A stretch of DNA of 6,169 bases from Armatimonadota bacterium (GCA_023428805.1 JAEYWW010000124.1:1-6169), one strand, 5' to 3'. Counted from the stretch's first letter, positions 1-5,317 are shown. A program made the numbers and translations. Notes: generated from the letters alone by a model not told the origin.

Positions 1-1140
1 GTGATACTCCTGTGGGGTCACTTTTTCAAATGGACTTCGAGTCTCCTCTCCCAGGCCGACCAGCGCGCGGCGGCTGACGGTGTTGAGATGGTTGAGATCA
101 GCACCGAATTCGTAGAGGAGCAGGATCGCATCCCGGTCTTCCAGGTCGTACAGCGGGGAGTCGAACTGCGATGAAGCTTTGAGCCCAGGGTCTGCGCCAA
201 GCTCAAGGAGAGTGCGCGCCATCACATAATCGCGTCCGTTCAGGGCAGCTTGCAACGCTGACTCATAACTGTCCCAACCATTCAGATCACATCCTTCAGC
301 AGCCAGCCATCGCACAAGCTCAAGATTCCCGCTATGCACGGCTGAACAAACCAGAGACGCATCCGACTTGAGGTCGTATCCGTGGTCGGCGAGGAGTTGG
401 GCAATTCCCAGATCGCCTTTGGACAAGGCAAGGTGCATCGCATTCCTTTGCGAAGAGTCTTGACGCTTGAGGTTGGGTTGAAAGGAGAGCTCGCGCCGCA
501 CATCTTCCACTGAGCCCAAGGCAATGGATCGATGGAGGGACGACCACTCCAGGGGTGCAGGGTCAGCACCTGCTTTCAGAAGCGCATGAACAACCGAGAA
601 CATGGATCGGTACGAAGCGCTCTTGACCGGCGTTTCTCCGTAGACGGTTTTGGCATCCAGGTCAACTCCCTGATCGATCAGATATAAGACGATGGGGAGC
701 CGATCTCCCGGGCCGTGGATGGCATCGGTCATGGCCGTGCAGCCGCCCTGAACTCGATAGTGAACATCTGCTCCCGCTTCTTGGAGCATCCGCACCAAAC
801 CGACATGACCATGCTTGATGGCAGCCTGCAAAACGGAAGTTCGATGTTCCTTGGGATTTCCTTTTCCGAACCATTTGGCGACCTTCTGGATGGCTTCCGG
901 CAGCAAATCCATCATGCCCGGATGTTGCTGAACGTGGACGAAGTCCACATCCGCGCCCGCCTCGATCAGCAATTTGACAATCTCGAGCTTCGGATTGCTG
1001 ATTGTCAGGGCGATGAAGAGAGGTGACTGCCGTTCCTCGTCCAGTTCCTTGACCAAATGGCGAGGACTGCTTGCCTGGGCCACCAAATCACGCAGCCCCT
1101 GTTCATCCGAATCCCTCACCAACCGATGAATCTCGCCCAT
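1..1140 (-). CDS. Ankyrin-repeat protein, 3' end beyond the window
   Basis: The frame is open for 380 codons from the ATG at 1138-1140 to the left edge with no stop, so the C-terminus is missing. The start is supported by a GGAG (minus strand, at 1146-1149) five bases upstream. About eight or nine ankyrin-type repeats are visible, with the recurring pattern of two short helices followed by GAD or a variant: roughly residues 37-69, 101-131, 133-164, 166-197, 198-228, 229-260, 261-290, 291-323 and 324-352. Clear examples are LLIEAGADVDF, MLQEAGADVHY, LLKAGADP, LLELGADP and LYEFGADLN. I see no signal peptide, membrane segment or enzymatic motif, so a cytoplasmic protein is likely. Ankyrin repeats form protein-binding surfaces and the partner cannot be told from sequence. 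Residues 70-100, rich in Lys and Met, separate the first repeat from the rest and may be an insertion. The gene is divergent from the membrane-protein gene on its right. The repeat assignment is firm; a specific function is not. Confidence 0.9.
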   Translation of the reverse strand, partial: MGEIHRLVRDSDEQGLRDLVAQASSPRHLVKELDEERQSPLFIALTISNPKLEIVKLLIEAGADVDFVHVQQHPGMMDLLPEAIQKVAKWFGKGNPKEHRTSVLQAAIKHGHVGLVRMLQEAGADVHYRVQGGCTAMTDAIHGPGDRLPIVLYLIDQGVDLDAKTVYGETPVKSASYRSMFSVVHALLKAGADPAPLEWSSLHRSIALGSVEDVRRELSFQPNLKRQDSSQRNAMHLALSKGDLGIAQLLADHGYDLKSDASLVCSAVHSGNLELVRWLAAEGCDLNGWDSYESALQAALNGRDYVMARTLLELGADPGLKASSQFDSPLYDLEDRDAILLLYEFGADLNHLNTVSRRALVGLGEETRSPFEKVTPQEYH

Positions 1141-1192
1141 TGCCGCTCCGATTATGGTTGATGGCGTGGTGCCCGCTATACTCGTCTCACGG
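1141..1192. promoter_or_regulatory. Short divergent intergenic region, possible promoters
   Basis: Only 52 bases separate the ankyrin start (1140) from the preferred start of the rightward membrane-protein gene (1193), so both promoters must lie here or inside the neighbouring genes. On the plus strand TATACT at 1177-1182 matches a -10 box in five of six positions, but I see no good -35 at the usual spacing. On the minus strand CATAAT at 1151-1156 resembles a -10 box but sits so close to the ankyrin ATG that it would cut into the ribosome binding site. TATAGC just to its right is an alternative. All of these are weak. Confidence 0.25.
1146..1149 (-). promoter_or_regulatory. Ribosome binding site of the ankyrin-repeat gene
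   Basis: On the minus strand GGAG lies five bases before the ATG at 1140. It fixes this start, because the frame has no better-placed ATG upstream. Confidence 0.6.
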
Positions 1193-1870
1193 ATGGAGCG
1201 AAGGGAGTTTCGGCTGGATCACGGGTTTCCCTGGCTGATGGCGGCGGTCTTGGTGGCAAGCGTACTTCCGTTGCTTGTATTGGTCTGTCAGGCGATCTTC
1301 CTGCCTTCACAACCAATCCTAATTTTAAGCCTGCTGGCCCCAATCCTGTTGATTCTCGTCGTGTTTTCTGCATCCGGGGTTCAAGAAGCGATCAGAACAC
1401 GGGGCTCGACAGCGATTCTTGATGGGTCGCATTTGGAATTGCATTCCACCCAAGGCAGTTTTCGGATTTCGGCATCTGAGATTGCAAAAATCCTTGCTGT
1501 GCGATCAGGGGGTGCATCCCTGGAATTGCTCTTTGCTGATGTAGAGGACCGAATTCTTGGCCGAACGATGATCGCCAACTCTTCTGAAGCAATGAAGTTT
1601 GCCGAAGTCCTGGAAGACATCCTTGCAGACCGCAACTCCTGGATTTATGACGAGAGCACTTTTGACCTTCGGTATAAATTGTTTGGCGGATTGATCGTCT
1701 TGGTGGGTTTTCTGAGTGTCGGTTATTTTGCGTGGCTGAGGGCTATTGAGGCTCAACACAACGCTGATACGGCGCGGGGCAACATCAATATGGGCATGAT
1801 CCTCATGGGATTCGGCGCACTCATCCTTCTGTCCCGCCGCAAAAGAAACTGGCCCGATCACCAGGAGTGA
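1193..1870 (+). CDS. Four-helix membrane protein of unknown function
   Basis: A 225-residue protein from the ATG at 1193. An in-frame ATG at 1154 would add 13 residues but leaves only 13 bases to the divergent ankyrin start and spans the possible TATACT promoter box, so 1193 is preferred. Neither start has a convincing Shine-Dalgarno sequence. Hydrophobic segments lie at about residues 13-35, 41-60, 163-182 and 197-213. Between the two pairs, residues 65-148 form a soluble stretch of alternating strands and a final amphipathic helix (SSEAMKFAEVLEDILADR). That arrangement resembles membrane proteins with a PH-like core, but I see no diagnostic motif. The C-terminus is basic (SRRKR) and probably cytoplasmic. 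The last codons and the stop lie inside the hairpin that terminates the convergent glnA transcript. It is less GC-rich than its neighbours. I do not recognise the family. Confidence 0.75.
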   Translation: MERREFRLDHGFPWLMAAVLVASVLPLLVLVCQAIFLPSQPILILSLLAPILLILVVFSASGVQEAIRTRGSTAILDGSHLELHSTQGSFRISASEIAKILAVRSGGASLELLFADVEDRILGRTMIANSSEAMKFAEVLEDILADRNSWIYDESTFDLRYKLFGGLIVLVGFLSVGYFAWLRAIEAQHNADTARGNINMGMILMGFGALILLSRRKRNWPDHQE

Positions 1871-1879
1871 TCGGGCCAG
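1841..1879 (-). terminator. Intrinsic terminator of glnA, overlapping the convergent gene's 3' end
   Basis: A perfect 13-bp inverted repeat (1849-1861 with 1867-1879, loop 1862-1866) starts 21 bases after the glnA stop. Read on the minus strand, the hairpin is followed by a T-rich run, TTTCTTTT, at 1841-1848, as a rho-independent terminator needs. On the plus strand no T-run follows, so it is mainly a minus-strand terminator. The TGA stop of the rightward membrane-protein gene (1868-1870) lies within the right arm. Confidence 0.85.
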
Positions 1880-1900
1880 AGGCTGCCGTTGAAGGGCGGC

Positions 1901-3307
1901 TCAGATGTCCGAGTAGAGATAGAACTCGTACGGATGCGGGCGCAGGTCGATCGCGTCGCACTCGTTTTCGAGCTTGTAGTCGATGTAGGTGTTGATCAGG
2001 TCCTCGGTGAACACGTCGCCCTTGGTGAGGTAGGCGTGGTCGGCGCGGAGGTTGTTCAGCACTTCGCGGAGCGAGCCCGGAGTCTGAGCGATGCCCGTCT
2101 TCTCCTCGGCCGGGAGTTCGTACAGGTCCTTGTCGATCGGCGTTGGCGGTTCGATGCGGTTCTGGATTCCATCAAGACCAGCCATCAGCATCGCGGAGCA
2201 CGCAAGATAGATGTTCGCCGACGGATCGGGACAGCGGAACTCGATGCGCTTCGCTTTCTTGGACTTGCCAACAATCGGAATGCGGACGCACGCCGAGCGG
2301 TTGCGGGCGGAGTAGATCAGGTTGATCGGAGCCTCGTAGCCCGGAACCAGACGCCGGTAGGAGTTGGTGGACGGATTGGTGAAGGCGAGCAGGGAAGGCG
2401 CGTGCTTCAGCAGGCCGCCGATGTACCAGCGCGCGGTGTCGCTGAGCTGGGCGTATCCCGCCTCGTCGTAGAACTGGTTCTCGCCGTTCTTCCAGATCGA
2501 CTGGTTGACGTGCATTCCCGAACCGTTGTCGCCGAAGAGCGGCTTCGGCATGAACGTCGCGGCGAGGCCATACCGATTCGCGGTGTTCTTGATCACGTGC
2601 TTGAACTTCTGCATCTTGTCGGAGACAGTCAGCAGGGTGTCGAAGCGGATGTTGATCTCGCACTGGCCGACGGCGACTTCGTGGTGGTGAATCTCCGTCT
2701 TGATGCCGACCTCTTCGAGCAGGAGCATCATCTCGCCGCGCAGATCGTTCATGCGGTCGGCAGGGTAGGTCGGGAAGTAGCCGCCCTTCGGTCGAACGGT
2801 GTAGCCGATCGCATCATCGGAACCGGAGTTCCAGTGCGCTTCCTGCGTGTCCAAGTGGAAGAAGGAATGGTGCGGATTGTTGCTGTAGGCCAGCTTCTCG
2901 AACACAAAAAATTCGGCCTCAGGGCCGAAGTAGGCAGTGTCGCCGATGCCGGTGGACTTGAGATAAACCTCGGCTTTTTTGGCGACGTAGCGCGGGTCTC
3001 GGCTGTAGGCTTCGCGGGTGATCGGGTCCTCGACGTTGGCGACGATGACGGCAGTGGTGTGCTCGGTGAAGGGGTCGATGAAGACGGTTTCAGGATCGAG
3101 GGTCAGGAGCATGTCCGACTCGTTGATCGCCTGGAATCCGCGGATGCTGGAACCATCGAAGGCGAGCCCATCTTCGAACATATCTTCGCCGATGTCATCG
3201 GCAAGCAGCGTGAAATGATGCCAGGTTCCGAAGAGATCCGTGAATCGGACGTCGAGGAACTGGGCGTCGTTTGACTGAAGAAACTCAATAACTTCCTTTG
3301 GCGACAT
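1901..3307 (-). CDS. glnA: Glutamine synthetase, type I (beta subtype)
   Basis: Catalyses glutamate + ammonia + ATP to glutamine in the cytoplasm; the family forms a dodecamer. The 468-residue product matches the usual length of about 470. Visible landmarks: DGSSIRGF (51-58), the metal-binding FGPEAEFFVF (Glu130, Glu132), HHHEVAVGQCE (Glu210, Glu217), KPLFGDNGSGMH (His266), NPSTNSYRRLVPGYEAP with flap Glu325, NRSACVRIP, and RIEFRCPDP (Glu356, Arg358). The segment YSRDPRYVAKKAEVYLKSTG (101-120) and IDKDLYELPAEE, with Tyr396 at the adenylylation position, are typical of the beta subtype, so control by GlnE-type adenylylation is likely. The ATG at 3307 is chosen over a GTG at 3322 because GGAG lies nine bases upstream and the N-terminus then aligns with known GlnA. 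Oddities: the two glutamates of the HHHE segment are seven rather than eight residues apart, and the His expected after GMHV is Asn268. It is monocistronic, with its own terminator. Confidence 0.98.
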   Translation of the reverse strand: MSPKEVIEFLQSNDAQFLDVRFTDLFGTWHHFTLLADDIGEDMFEDGLAFDGSSIRGFQAINESDMLLTLDPETVFIDPFTEHTTAVIVANVEDPITREAYSRDPRYVAKKAEVYLKSTGIGDTAYFGPEAEFFVFEKLAYSNNPHHSFFHLDTQEAHWNSGSDDAIGYTVRPKGGYFPTYPADRMNDLRGEMMLLLEEVGIKTEIHHHEVAVGQCEINIRFDTLLTVSDKMQKFKHVIKNTANRYGLAATFMPKPLFGDNGSGMHVNQSIWKNGENQFYDEAGYAQLSDTARWYIGGLLKHAPSLLAFTNPSTNSYRRLVPGYEAPINLIYSARNRSACVRIPIVGKSKKAKRIEFRCPDPSANIYLACSAMLMAGLDGIQNRIEPPTPIDKDLYELPAEEKTGIAQTPGSLREVLNNLRADHAYLTKGDVFTEDLINTYIDYKLENECDAIDLRPHPYEFYLYSDI

Positions 3308-3316
3308 TTGATGCAA

Positions 3317-3320
3317 CTCC
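3317..3320 (-). promoter_or_regulatory. Ribosome binding site of glnA
   Basis: Minus-strand GGAG (within GTGGAG) lies nine bases before the ATG at 3307. It overlaps the alternative GTG start at 3322 and supports the shorter protein. Confidence 0.6.
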
Positions 3321-3539
3321 ACGGGAAACCCTTCGGAAAATCAGCACCGATCCCCGCTCCTCCAGGACCACCACGGTCCCAGGAATCCCACGTCCTATCA
3401 TGACGGATGACATCCTCTTAACGGAAGATGGAACGCCAGAGGGACTAGAAGTTATTCACATTGACAGGTGCAGCTTGTTTTGTTTTGCAAACAAGGATGA
3501 TTCCTTGGGGATTGGAAAAGTGGCTGGCAGGCTGGATGC

Positions 3540-3556
3540 TGCAAACAACGCCCCAG
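3540..3556 (-). promoter_or_regulatory. Possible sigma-54 (-24/-12) promoter for glnA
   Basis: The minus strand reads CTGGGGCGTTGTTTGCA. Aligned with the sigma-54 consensus YTGGCACGrNNNTTGCW, it keeps the essential GG and GC at the correct spacing, plus the C and G of the -24 box and the full TTGCA. Three of the remaining consensus positions differ. Transcription would start near 3528, leaving a leader of about 220 bases. Nitrogen-controlled sigma-54 promoters for glnA are well known in other bacteria. One match in about 300 bases is weak evidence. Confidence 0.3.
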
Positions 3557-3585
3557 CCGCGCTCAGTCCGGCAATCATCGTTGCC

Positions 3586-3635
3586 CCCGGACCGCTCCGC
3601 TTCAGCGGGCTCTCGGATTCCCGCACTTCAGTGCG
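3586..3635 (+). repeat. Two-hairpin palindromic repeat, copy A
   Basis: The unit consists of two short palindromes with the same TTCA loop: CCGC-TTCA-GCGG at 3597-3608 and CGCAC-TTCA-GTGCG at 3622-3635, joined by GGCTCTCGGATTCC. It starts with CCCGGACCGCT. It is nearly identical to copy C at 3706-3758 and partly identical, in opposite orientation, to copy B. It resembles REP-type intergenic palindromic elements in size and design. Confidence 0.8.
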
Positions 3636-3651
3636 AACTTACAACCTTCAT

Positions 3652-3699
3652 CGCACTGAAGTGCGCACGACCGAGAGCCCGACTGAAGTCGAGCGCTCC
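3652..3699 (-). repeat. Two-hairpin palindromic repeat, copy B (inverted)
   Basis: The same unit on the opposite strand, more diverged: CGCAC-TGAA-GTGCG at 3652-3665 and CGAC-TGAA-GTCG at 3680-3691, joined through CCGAGAGCCC. With copy A it makes a long inverted repeat. The arms 3607-3636 and 3651-3680 match at 25 of 30 positions around a 14-base loop, with a perfect outer 10 bp and a perfect inner 15 bp. Confidence 0.75.
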
Positions 3700-3705
3700 C
3701 TATCT

Positions 3706-3758
3706 CCCGGACCGCTCCGCTTCAGCGGGGCTGTCGGATTTCCGCACTTCAGTGCGGA
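3706..3758 (+). repeat. Two-hairpin palindromic repeat, copy C
   Basis: A direct copy of A. The first 24 bases are identical, again with CCGC-TTCA-GCGG (3717-3728) followed by a second hairpin, here TCCGCAC-TTCA-GTGCGGA (3741-3758). Where the second stem changes relative to A, it changes on both sides and keeps pairing (CGCAC becomes TCCGCAC, with GTGCGGA opposite). This suggests the structure is what is preserved. Confidence 0.8.
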
Positions 3759-3759
3759 G

Positions 3760-3790
3760 ACGTTCAAAAGGGCGGCGCGCCGCACGTTCC
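3760..3790. repeat. GC palindrome between two ACGTTC direct repeats
   Basis: The perfect 12-base palindrome GCGGCGCGCCGC (3772-3783) lies between ACGTTCAAAA (from 3760) and ACGTTCCAAA (from 3784). It directly follows repeat copy C and may be the end piece of the same element family. No open reading frame or transposase is associated with it. Confidence 0.5.
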
Positions 3791-3825
3791 AAAGCGCGAC
3801 ATGAATGATCGCGCACTCCAAAGCC

Positions 3826-3964
3826 TTGCCAAGCCCGAACACTCAGGCATTTATAACTGAGTTTCCTGCTTTTGAGGATCGCGGCACGCTTTCTGCTCGT
3901 TGTCTGGCATAGGACAGCAACCCTCTGCTCCCAACGCCGCCCCATCGCTTCGGGGCGGCTTTTT
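3826..3964 (+). ncRNA. Candidate small RNA ending at the unassigned terminator
   Basis: A plus-strand terminator at 3936-3964 has no gene in front of it. Upstream, TTGCCA (3826-3831) and TTTATA (3850-3855), 18 bases apart, form a weak promoter that would start an RNA of about 100 bases near 3862. Within it, a small hairpin can form around TTGTC/GACA at about 3900-3917. The sequence does not match tRNA, 4.5S RNA (no GGAAGCAGC), 6S RNA or tmRNA as I know them. The start and existence of this RNA are inference. A leftover terminator from a lost gene is the main alternative. Confidence 0.25.
3936..3964 (+). terminator. Intrinsic terminator upstream of the rplJ promoter
   Basis: An 8-bp perfect GC stem GCCGCCCC/GGGGCGGC (3936-3943 with 3952-3959) with an 8-base loop is followed by TTTTTATTT at 3960-3968. 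The opposite strand has no T-run, so it acts on plus-strand transcripts. It would insulate the rplJ-rplL unit from anything upstream. Confidence 0.85.
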
Positions 3965-4049
3965 ATTTCTTCGCTCCCGCATCGCCTCATGACTGAGAAT
4001 CCCCCTCATCCAGAAAGGTGACGTGAGTCCCGGGCTCAAGAGAGTTCGA

Positions 4050-4058
4050 TGCCATAAT
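4050..4058 (+). promoter_or_regulatory. Extended -10 promoter of rplJ-rplL
   Basis: TG-C-CATAAT at 4050-4058 is an extended -10 element, with the hexamer matching five of six positions. I see no good -35, which extended -10 promoters can do without. Transcription would begin near 4065, just before the conserved first block of the L10 leader at 4071. It also lies downstream of the terminator at 3936-3964, where the unit needs its own promoter. Confidence 0.45.
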
Positions 4059-4064
4059 CCCCTC

Positions 4065-4125
4065 AGCTCTCCGCAGACAGCTTGGCGGCCTTCGGGCCTT
4101 AATCCACCAGCCAGCCGAGGTGCAG
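4065..4125 (+). ncRNA. Ribosomal protein L10 leader (autoregulatory mRNA site)
   Basis: The stretch shows the conserved order of L10 leaders: CCGCAGACAG at 4071-4080, a hairpin GGCC-TTCG-GGCC (4087-4098), TTAAT at 4099-4103, and CCGAGGTG at 4115-4122. TGGC (4083-4086) can pair with GCCA (4110-4113) to form the enclosing helix. In the known system the L10(L12) complex binds this RNA when it exceeds free rRNA and lowers expression of rplJ and rplL. Its place, about 110 bases before rplJ and just after an extended -10 box, fits that role. The outer boundaries are approximate. Confidence 0.85.
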
Positions 4126-4165
4126 CGCAAGGACAACAAAGACGATTTTCCTGGGTTCGACCCTG

Positions 4166-4212
4166 GGCGGATTGGGCTCCTGCGCCAACGCGGTGCGGGA
4201 GCCCAATTCGTT
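4166..4212 (+). promoter_or_regulatory. Strong hairpin between L10 leader and rplJ, possible attenuator
   Basis: ATTGGGCTCC (4171-4180) pairs perfectly with GGAGCCCAAT (4198-4207). Pairing continues inward over six more pairs (two G-U) to a five-base loop at 4187-4191, and outward over about five mostly wobble pairs to 4166 and 4212. It is followed by TCGTTT, a poor T-run. It ends just before the rplJ ribosome binding site. It may be an attenuation terminator coupled to the L10 leader, or a processing site. Which one cannot be told from sequence. Confidence 0.6.
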
Positions 4213-4231
4213 TAAGAGGCGAAAAAGCACG

Positions 4232-4861
4232 ATGCCGACAGCCGCAAAGGCAACTACGATTGAAGCGACGAAGGAACGATTCGACCGCTCGGTGGGAGTG
4301 ATCTTCACCGAGTATCGCGGTTTGAAAGTCCGGGAGCTCCAATCTCTTCGGCGGACGCTCAAGGAGAAGGGCGGCGAAATCCAAGTCGTCAAGAACACCC
4401 TTTTCCGACTGGCTGCGGGTGATGCCGCATCCAACCTCACCGACGAGCTGAGCAGCGGCCCCACGGCCGTCGCCTTCCTTTACGAGAACGAGACTGACTG
4501 CGCGAAGGCGCTGTTCGACTTTGAAAAGACGAACAAGAAGCTCGTGATCAAGGGAGGTCTGATTGGCGGCAAAGTCTTCGATGGCAAGCAGATCGAAAAC
4601 TTCAGCAAGCTGCCGCCGCGTGATGTCCTGATCGCCCAGGTGATCGGAACCATCGCGGCCCCGCTCAGCAATCTCGTCGGTGTGGTCGAAGCCCTTTACG
4701 CCGATCCCATCCGGGTCATCGGCGCGGTGGCCGACAAGGTCAACGAGGGTGGAGGGCCAGTCGAGAGCGCTCCGGCAGAGACAGCCGAAACCAATTCCAG
4801 CGAACCCGCGCCGGCCGAAGAGGCCGCCGCCCCGACCGAAACCACGGAAACCCAGGAGTAA
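4232..4861 (+). CDS. rplJ: 50S ribosomal protein L10 (uL10)
   Basis: L10 anchors the L7/L12 dimers and joins the stalk to the 23S rRNA of the large subunit, where translation factors bind. The 209-residue product shows the L10 fold signature: RFDRSVGVIFTEYRGL (17-32), LRRTLKEKGGEIQVVKNTLFRLA (39-61), SSGPTAVAF (74-82), VIKGGLIGGKVFDG (105-118) and LPPRDVLIAQVIGTIAAPLSNLVGVVEAL (127-155). The ATG at 4232 is chosen because the product then starts like other L10 proteins. The earlier ATG at 4172 lies inside the leader hairpin. AGAGG at 4215-4219 is a modest ribosome binding site, 12 bases away. The L12-binding C-terminal helix (about 143-172) is longer than in E. coli. It is followed by about 36 residues rich in Ala, Pro, Glu and Thr, making the protein over 40 residues longer than the 165 of E. 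coli. rplL follows after nine bases. Confidence 0.97.
   Translation: MPTAAKATTIEATKERFDRSVGVIFTEYRGLKVRELQSLRRTLKEKGGEIQVVKNTLFRLAAGDAASNLTDELSSGPTAVAFLYENETDCAKALFDFEKTNKKLVIKGGLIGGKVFDGKQIENFSKLPPRDVLIAQVIGTIAAPLSNLVGVVEALYADPIRVIGAVADKVNEGGGPVESAPAETAETNSSEPAPAEEAAAPTETTETQE
4854..4858 (+). promoter_or_regulatory. Ribosome binding site of rplL inside the rplJ end
   Basis: AGGAG overlaps the last codons of rplJ and lies 12 bases before the rplL ATG at 4871. This position couples the two genes, as expected for proteins needed in fixed proportion. Confidence 0.55.
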
Positions 4862-4870
4862 AGAAACAAA

Positions 4871-5257
4871 ATGGCCACCACTGTTGAGTCCATTGTCGAG
4901 CAGATCAGCGGCATGACCGCCCTCGAGCTCAGCGAGCTCAAGACGGCTCTCGAAGAGAAGTTCGGCGTCACCGCCGCCGCCCCCATGATGATGGGTGGCA
5001 TGATGCCGATGGGCGGCGGAGACGCTGCTCCTGCCGCCGAAGAGAAGACCGAGTTCGACGTCATTCTCGCCGCCGCTGGCGACAAGAAGCTCGAAGTCAT
5101 CAAGGTCGTCCGCGAGATCACCGGCCTCGGCCTCAAGGTAGCCAAGGACCTCGTCGATGGCGCTCCGAAGCCGATCAAGGAAGGCATCGCCAAGGACGCC
5201 GCCGAGGATCTCAAGAAGAAGCTCGAAGAAGCCGGCGCGAAAGTCGAACTCAAGTAA
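4871..5257 (+). CDS. rplL: 50S ribosomal protein L7/L12 (bL12)
   Basis: Forms dimers on L10 and recruits elongation factors and other GTPases to the ribosome. The 128-residue product has the usual layout. Residues 1-33 are the dimerising helices ([30 protein letters not shown]), about 34-57 a flexible hinge, and 58-128 the factor-binding domain with the hallmark [20 protein letters not shown] and [15 protein letters not shown] and a terminal amphipathic helix. The hinge is unusually rich in methionine and glycine ([14 protein letters not shown], with three ATG codons in a row) instead of the Ala/Val/Pro hinge of E. coli. Codon use is strongly biased towards GCC, CTC and AAG, as in highly expressed genes, and this produces long but false antisense frames. 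The gene is the second of a two-gene operon and ends before a strong terminator; rpoB does not follow. Confidence 0.98.
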   Translation: MATTVESIVEQISGMTALELSELKTALEEKFGVTAAAPMMMGGMMPMGGGDAAPAAEEKTEFDVILAAAGDKKLEVIKVVREITGLGLKVAKDLVDGAPKPIKEGIAKDAAEDLKKKLEEAGAKVELK

Positions 5258-5279
5258 GTTCGGTTCTTTCAATCAACTC

Positions 5280-5312
5280 AAACACCCCTGCGGATTCGCA
5301 GGGGTGTTTTTT
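5280..5312 (+). terminator. Strong terminator of rplJ-rplL, perhaps bidirectional
   Basis: ACACCCCTGCG/CGCAGGGGTGT (5282-5292 with 5297-5307) has a four-base loop and is followed by TTTTTT at 5307-5312. It starts 24 bases after the rplL stop. On the minus strand the hairpin lies just after the stop of the convergent gene (5318) but is followed only by TTTGAGTT, so it may serve that gene less well. Confidence 0.92.
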
Positions 5313-5317
5313 GATGG

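Larger units (their letters stand above)
3308..3585 (-). promoter_or_regulatory. glnA upstream and leader region, no gene seen
   Basis: About 280 bases between glnA and the repeat cluster hold no credible coding frame. On the minus strand they contain several small palindromes. TCC-GGACC-accac-GGTCC-GGA at 3361-3384 would form a hairpin in the leader. GGATG-a-CATCC at 3405-3415 is an 11-base palindrome that could be an operator. CTTGTTT/AAACAAG at 3474-3480 and 3489-3495 is a 7-bp inverted repeat. The plus-strand hexamer TTGACA at 3460-3465 is a perfect -35 box but has no matching -10. I see no known glutamine or glnA riboswitch motif. Confidence 0.4.

Noticed and set aside
715..1026. Plus-strand open frame of 103 codons
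   Set aside because: Antisense to clear ankyrin repeats, with no independent support.
1889..3274. Plus-strand open frame of 461 codons opposite glnA
   Set aside because: Mirror of the glnA codon pattern, rich in Val/Arg/Asp, with no domain. glnA is certain.
3586..3758. CRISPR array
   Set aside because: Copies differ in orientation and sequence, spacing is not regular, units are internally palindromic, and no cas genes are present.
3298..3808. Plus-strand open frames across the repeat cluster
   Set aside because: Their translations are mostly the palindromic repeats (PDRSASAG and similar). They have no ribosome binding site and overlap the glnA start.
3801..3860. Tiny plus-strand frame of 19 residues starting MNDRALQ
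   Set aside because: No ribosome binding site, no recognisable product, and it follows a repeat. Chance is the better explanation.
4151..4166. GGGTTCGACCC, like a tRNA T-arm
   Set aside because: The flanking bases do not form the 5-bp T-stem, and no anticodon arm, D-arm or acceptor stem fits around it.
3851..5272. Minus-strand open frame of 473 codons opposite rplJ-rplL
   Set aside because: It is antisense to two certain ribosomal protein genes. Their biased GCC/CTC/AAG codons avoid stops on the opposite strand. The translation is low-complexity Leu/Asp/Gly, without a family.
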